64,000 bases of DNA from Malania oleifera (taxonomy: Eukaryota; Streptophyta; Magnoliopsida; Santalales; Ximeniaceae), in assembly GCF_029873635.1 (NCBI RefSeq), contig NC_080423.1, positions 95,141,191 to 95,205,190 on the forward strand, written 5' to 3'. Position numbers and translations under genes: made by a program. The notes under the pieces were generated by a model, which was not told the origin of the DNA, searched no databases, and saw only the letters and a program-made list of their open reading frames with translations. Shown piece after piece: positions 63,350 to 64,000 of the stretch (position 1 is its first letter; every line of letters starts with the position of its first letter).

Positions 63350-64000
63350 GCTATAACATCCTCAAAATTCTTATCATTTTTTTTTTGTATATATATGTAT
63401 ATAAATATCCATATCCATGCCTAAGCAGCGGAAATACATATCATGTAACCATTCACATATTTACCATACAATACCAGAATCCAATATATACAGACCATAG
63501 CCATATAAAAATACCCCTTCAGCATCATCTACTCAACATATACACAACTCTGTCAAATACTCACCCTATGACTAGGGTAATCAAACTAATCTCTATCCGC
63601 GAGCCTGATCTGCTCGCCTAACTGGCTTACCTGAAAAATGTTAAATTAATAGGGTGAGTCGACGTTCAGTAAGTGGAAATATACTATTACTAGTGTGTGA
63701 CAACTAAGTTAAAGATACTTTTAAAATAGTAACTGAACTGTAATGTAATAAATCATCTGTAAAACATATCTTTCTTTCACAATTTAAAATAAACCGTATT
63801 GTCTGTTTTTCTACTTTTCATATTGGTAATATCATACTATACTCATCATATACTGTAAAACTGTATACATATATAAAACTGTGCTTTATTCCTAAGACTC
63901 TGTACATCATGATTTGACCCCTCATGACAGGGTTGTGCGGCCCATAGGCGGGACTTTATCTAGTCGGTCCTCCAGATAAGTCAATATACTCTACATTACC
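63350..64000 (-). mobile_element. Chromovirus-type Gypsy LTR cut by the window edge
   Basis: From 'tataacatcctc' on, it follows the layout of the Tekay-like LTR at 23684/29239: 'gcagcggaaa' (63426-63435), 'agggtgagtc.acgttcagta' (63651-63672), 'agtgtgtgac' and 'tgacccctcatgacagggtt'. Overall similarity is low, so it is a different family of the same clade. Orientation is inferred from the match to the minus-strand element. The rest lies outside the window. Confidence 0.6.

Overview
This is nuclear DNA from a repeat-rich flowering plant, probably a eudicot. It is A+T-rich, has GT-AG introns, and carries plant-type LTR retrotransposons, LINEs, an Au-type SINE, hAT-like and PIF/Harbinger-like MITEs and TRIM-like miniature elements. 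Only two host genes can be supported. They face each other, and each is stretched by one very long, transposon-filled intron.

Gene 1 (+ strand, last coding exons 2855-22961) encodes the C-terminal GOLD-like beta-sandwich of a cytosolic/trafficking-type protein. Six exons with consistent phase are visible, and the 5' end lies left of the window. Its 17.5-kb intron (3067-20594) holds LINE remnants in both orientations, a chimeric TRIM, a tandemly duplicated partial SINE, two inverted copies of one MITE, a truncated LTR and a copia remnant.

Gene 2 (- strand, 61927/60135 down to 38481) is a FolD-type methylenetetrahydrofolate dehydrogenase/cyclohydrolase of the mitochondrial FOLD1 kind. Five coding exons are phased and a sixth leader exon is likely. 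Exon 1, with the presequence, is separated from the catalytic exons by a 19.5-kb intron (40388-59918). That intron contains nested PIF-like MITEs, a short non-autonomous LTR element, a Gypsy element with a copia element inside it, a TRIM, and another Gypsy element.

Between the convergent 3' ends (22962-38480) lie a Tekay-like Gypsy element sitting inside an older hAT-like MITE, and a Tat-like non-autonomous Gypsy element with a perfect 5-bp target duplication and a nested 2.2-kb solo LTR. The right edge (62682-64000) holds a SIRE-like LTR cut by another chromovirus-type LTR. The left edge begins inside an LTR related to that of the Gypsy element in the FOLD1 intron. All retroelements look like fossils, broken in many places.

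The most unusual structure is a set of short dyad-symmetric motif arrays. They sit in the U3 of three related LTRs (15961-16323, 34207-34373, 63162-63310), and an analogous GTCGAC array lies in both LTRs of an apparently different copia family (47826-47974, 50857-51006). In the LTRs where a TATA-like box can be seen, the array ends about 90-130 bp upstream of it. The palindrome arms differ between copies but change in a compensated way around a fixed 4-bp spacer. A second unusual feature is a TRIM family whose LTR/leader junction resembles tRNA D-arm and T-arm promoter boxes.
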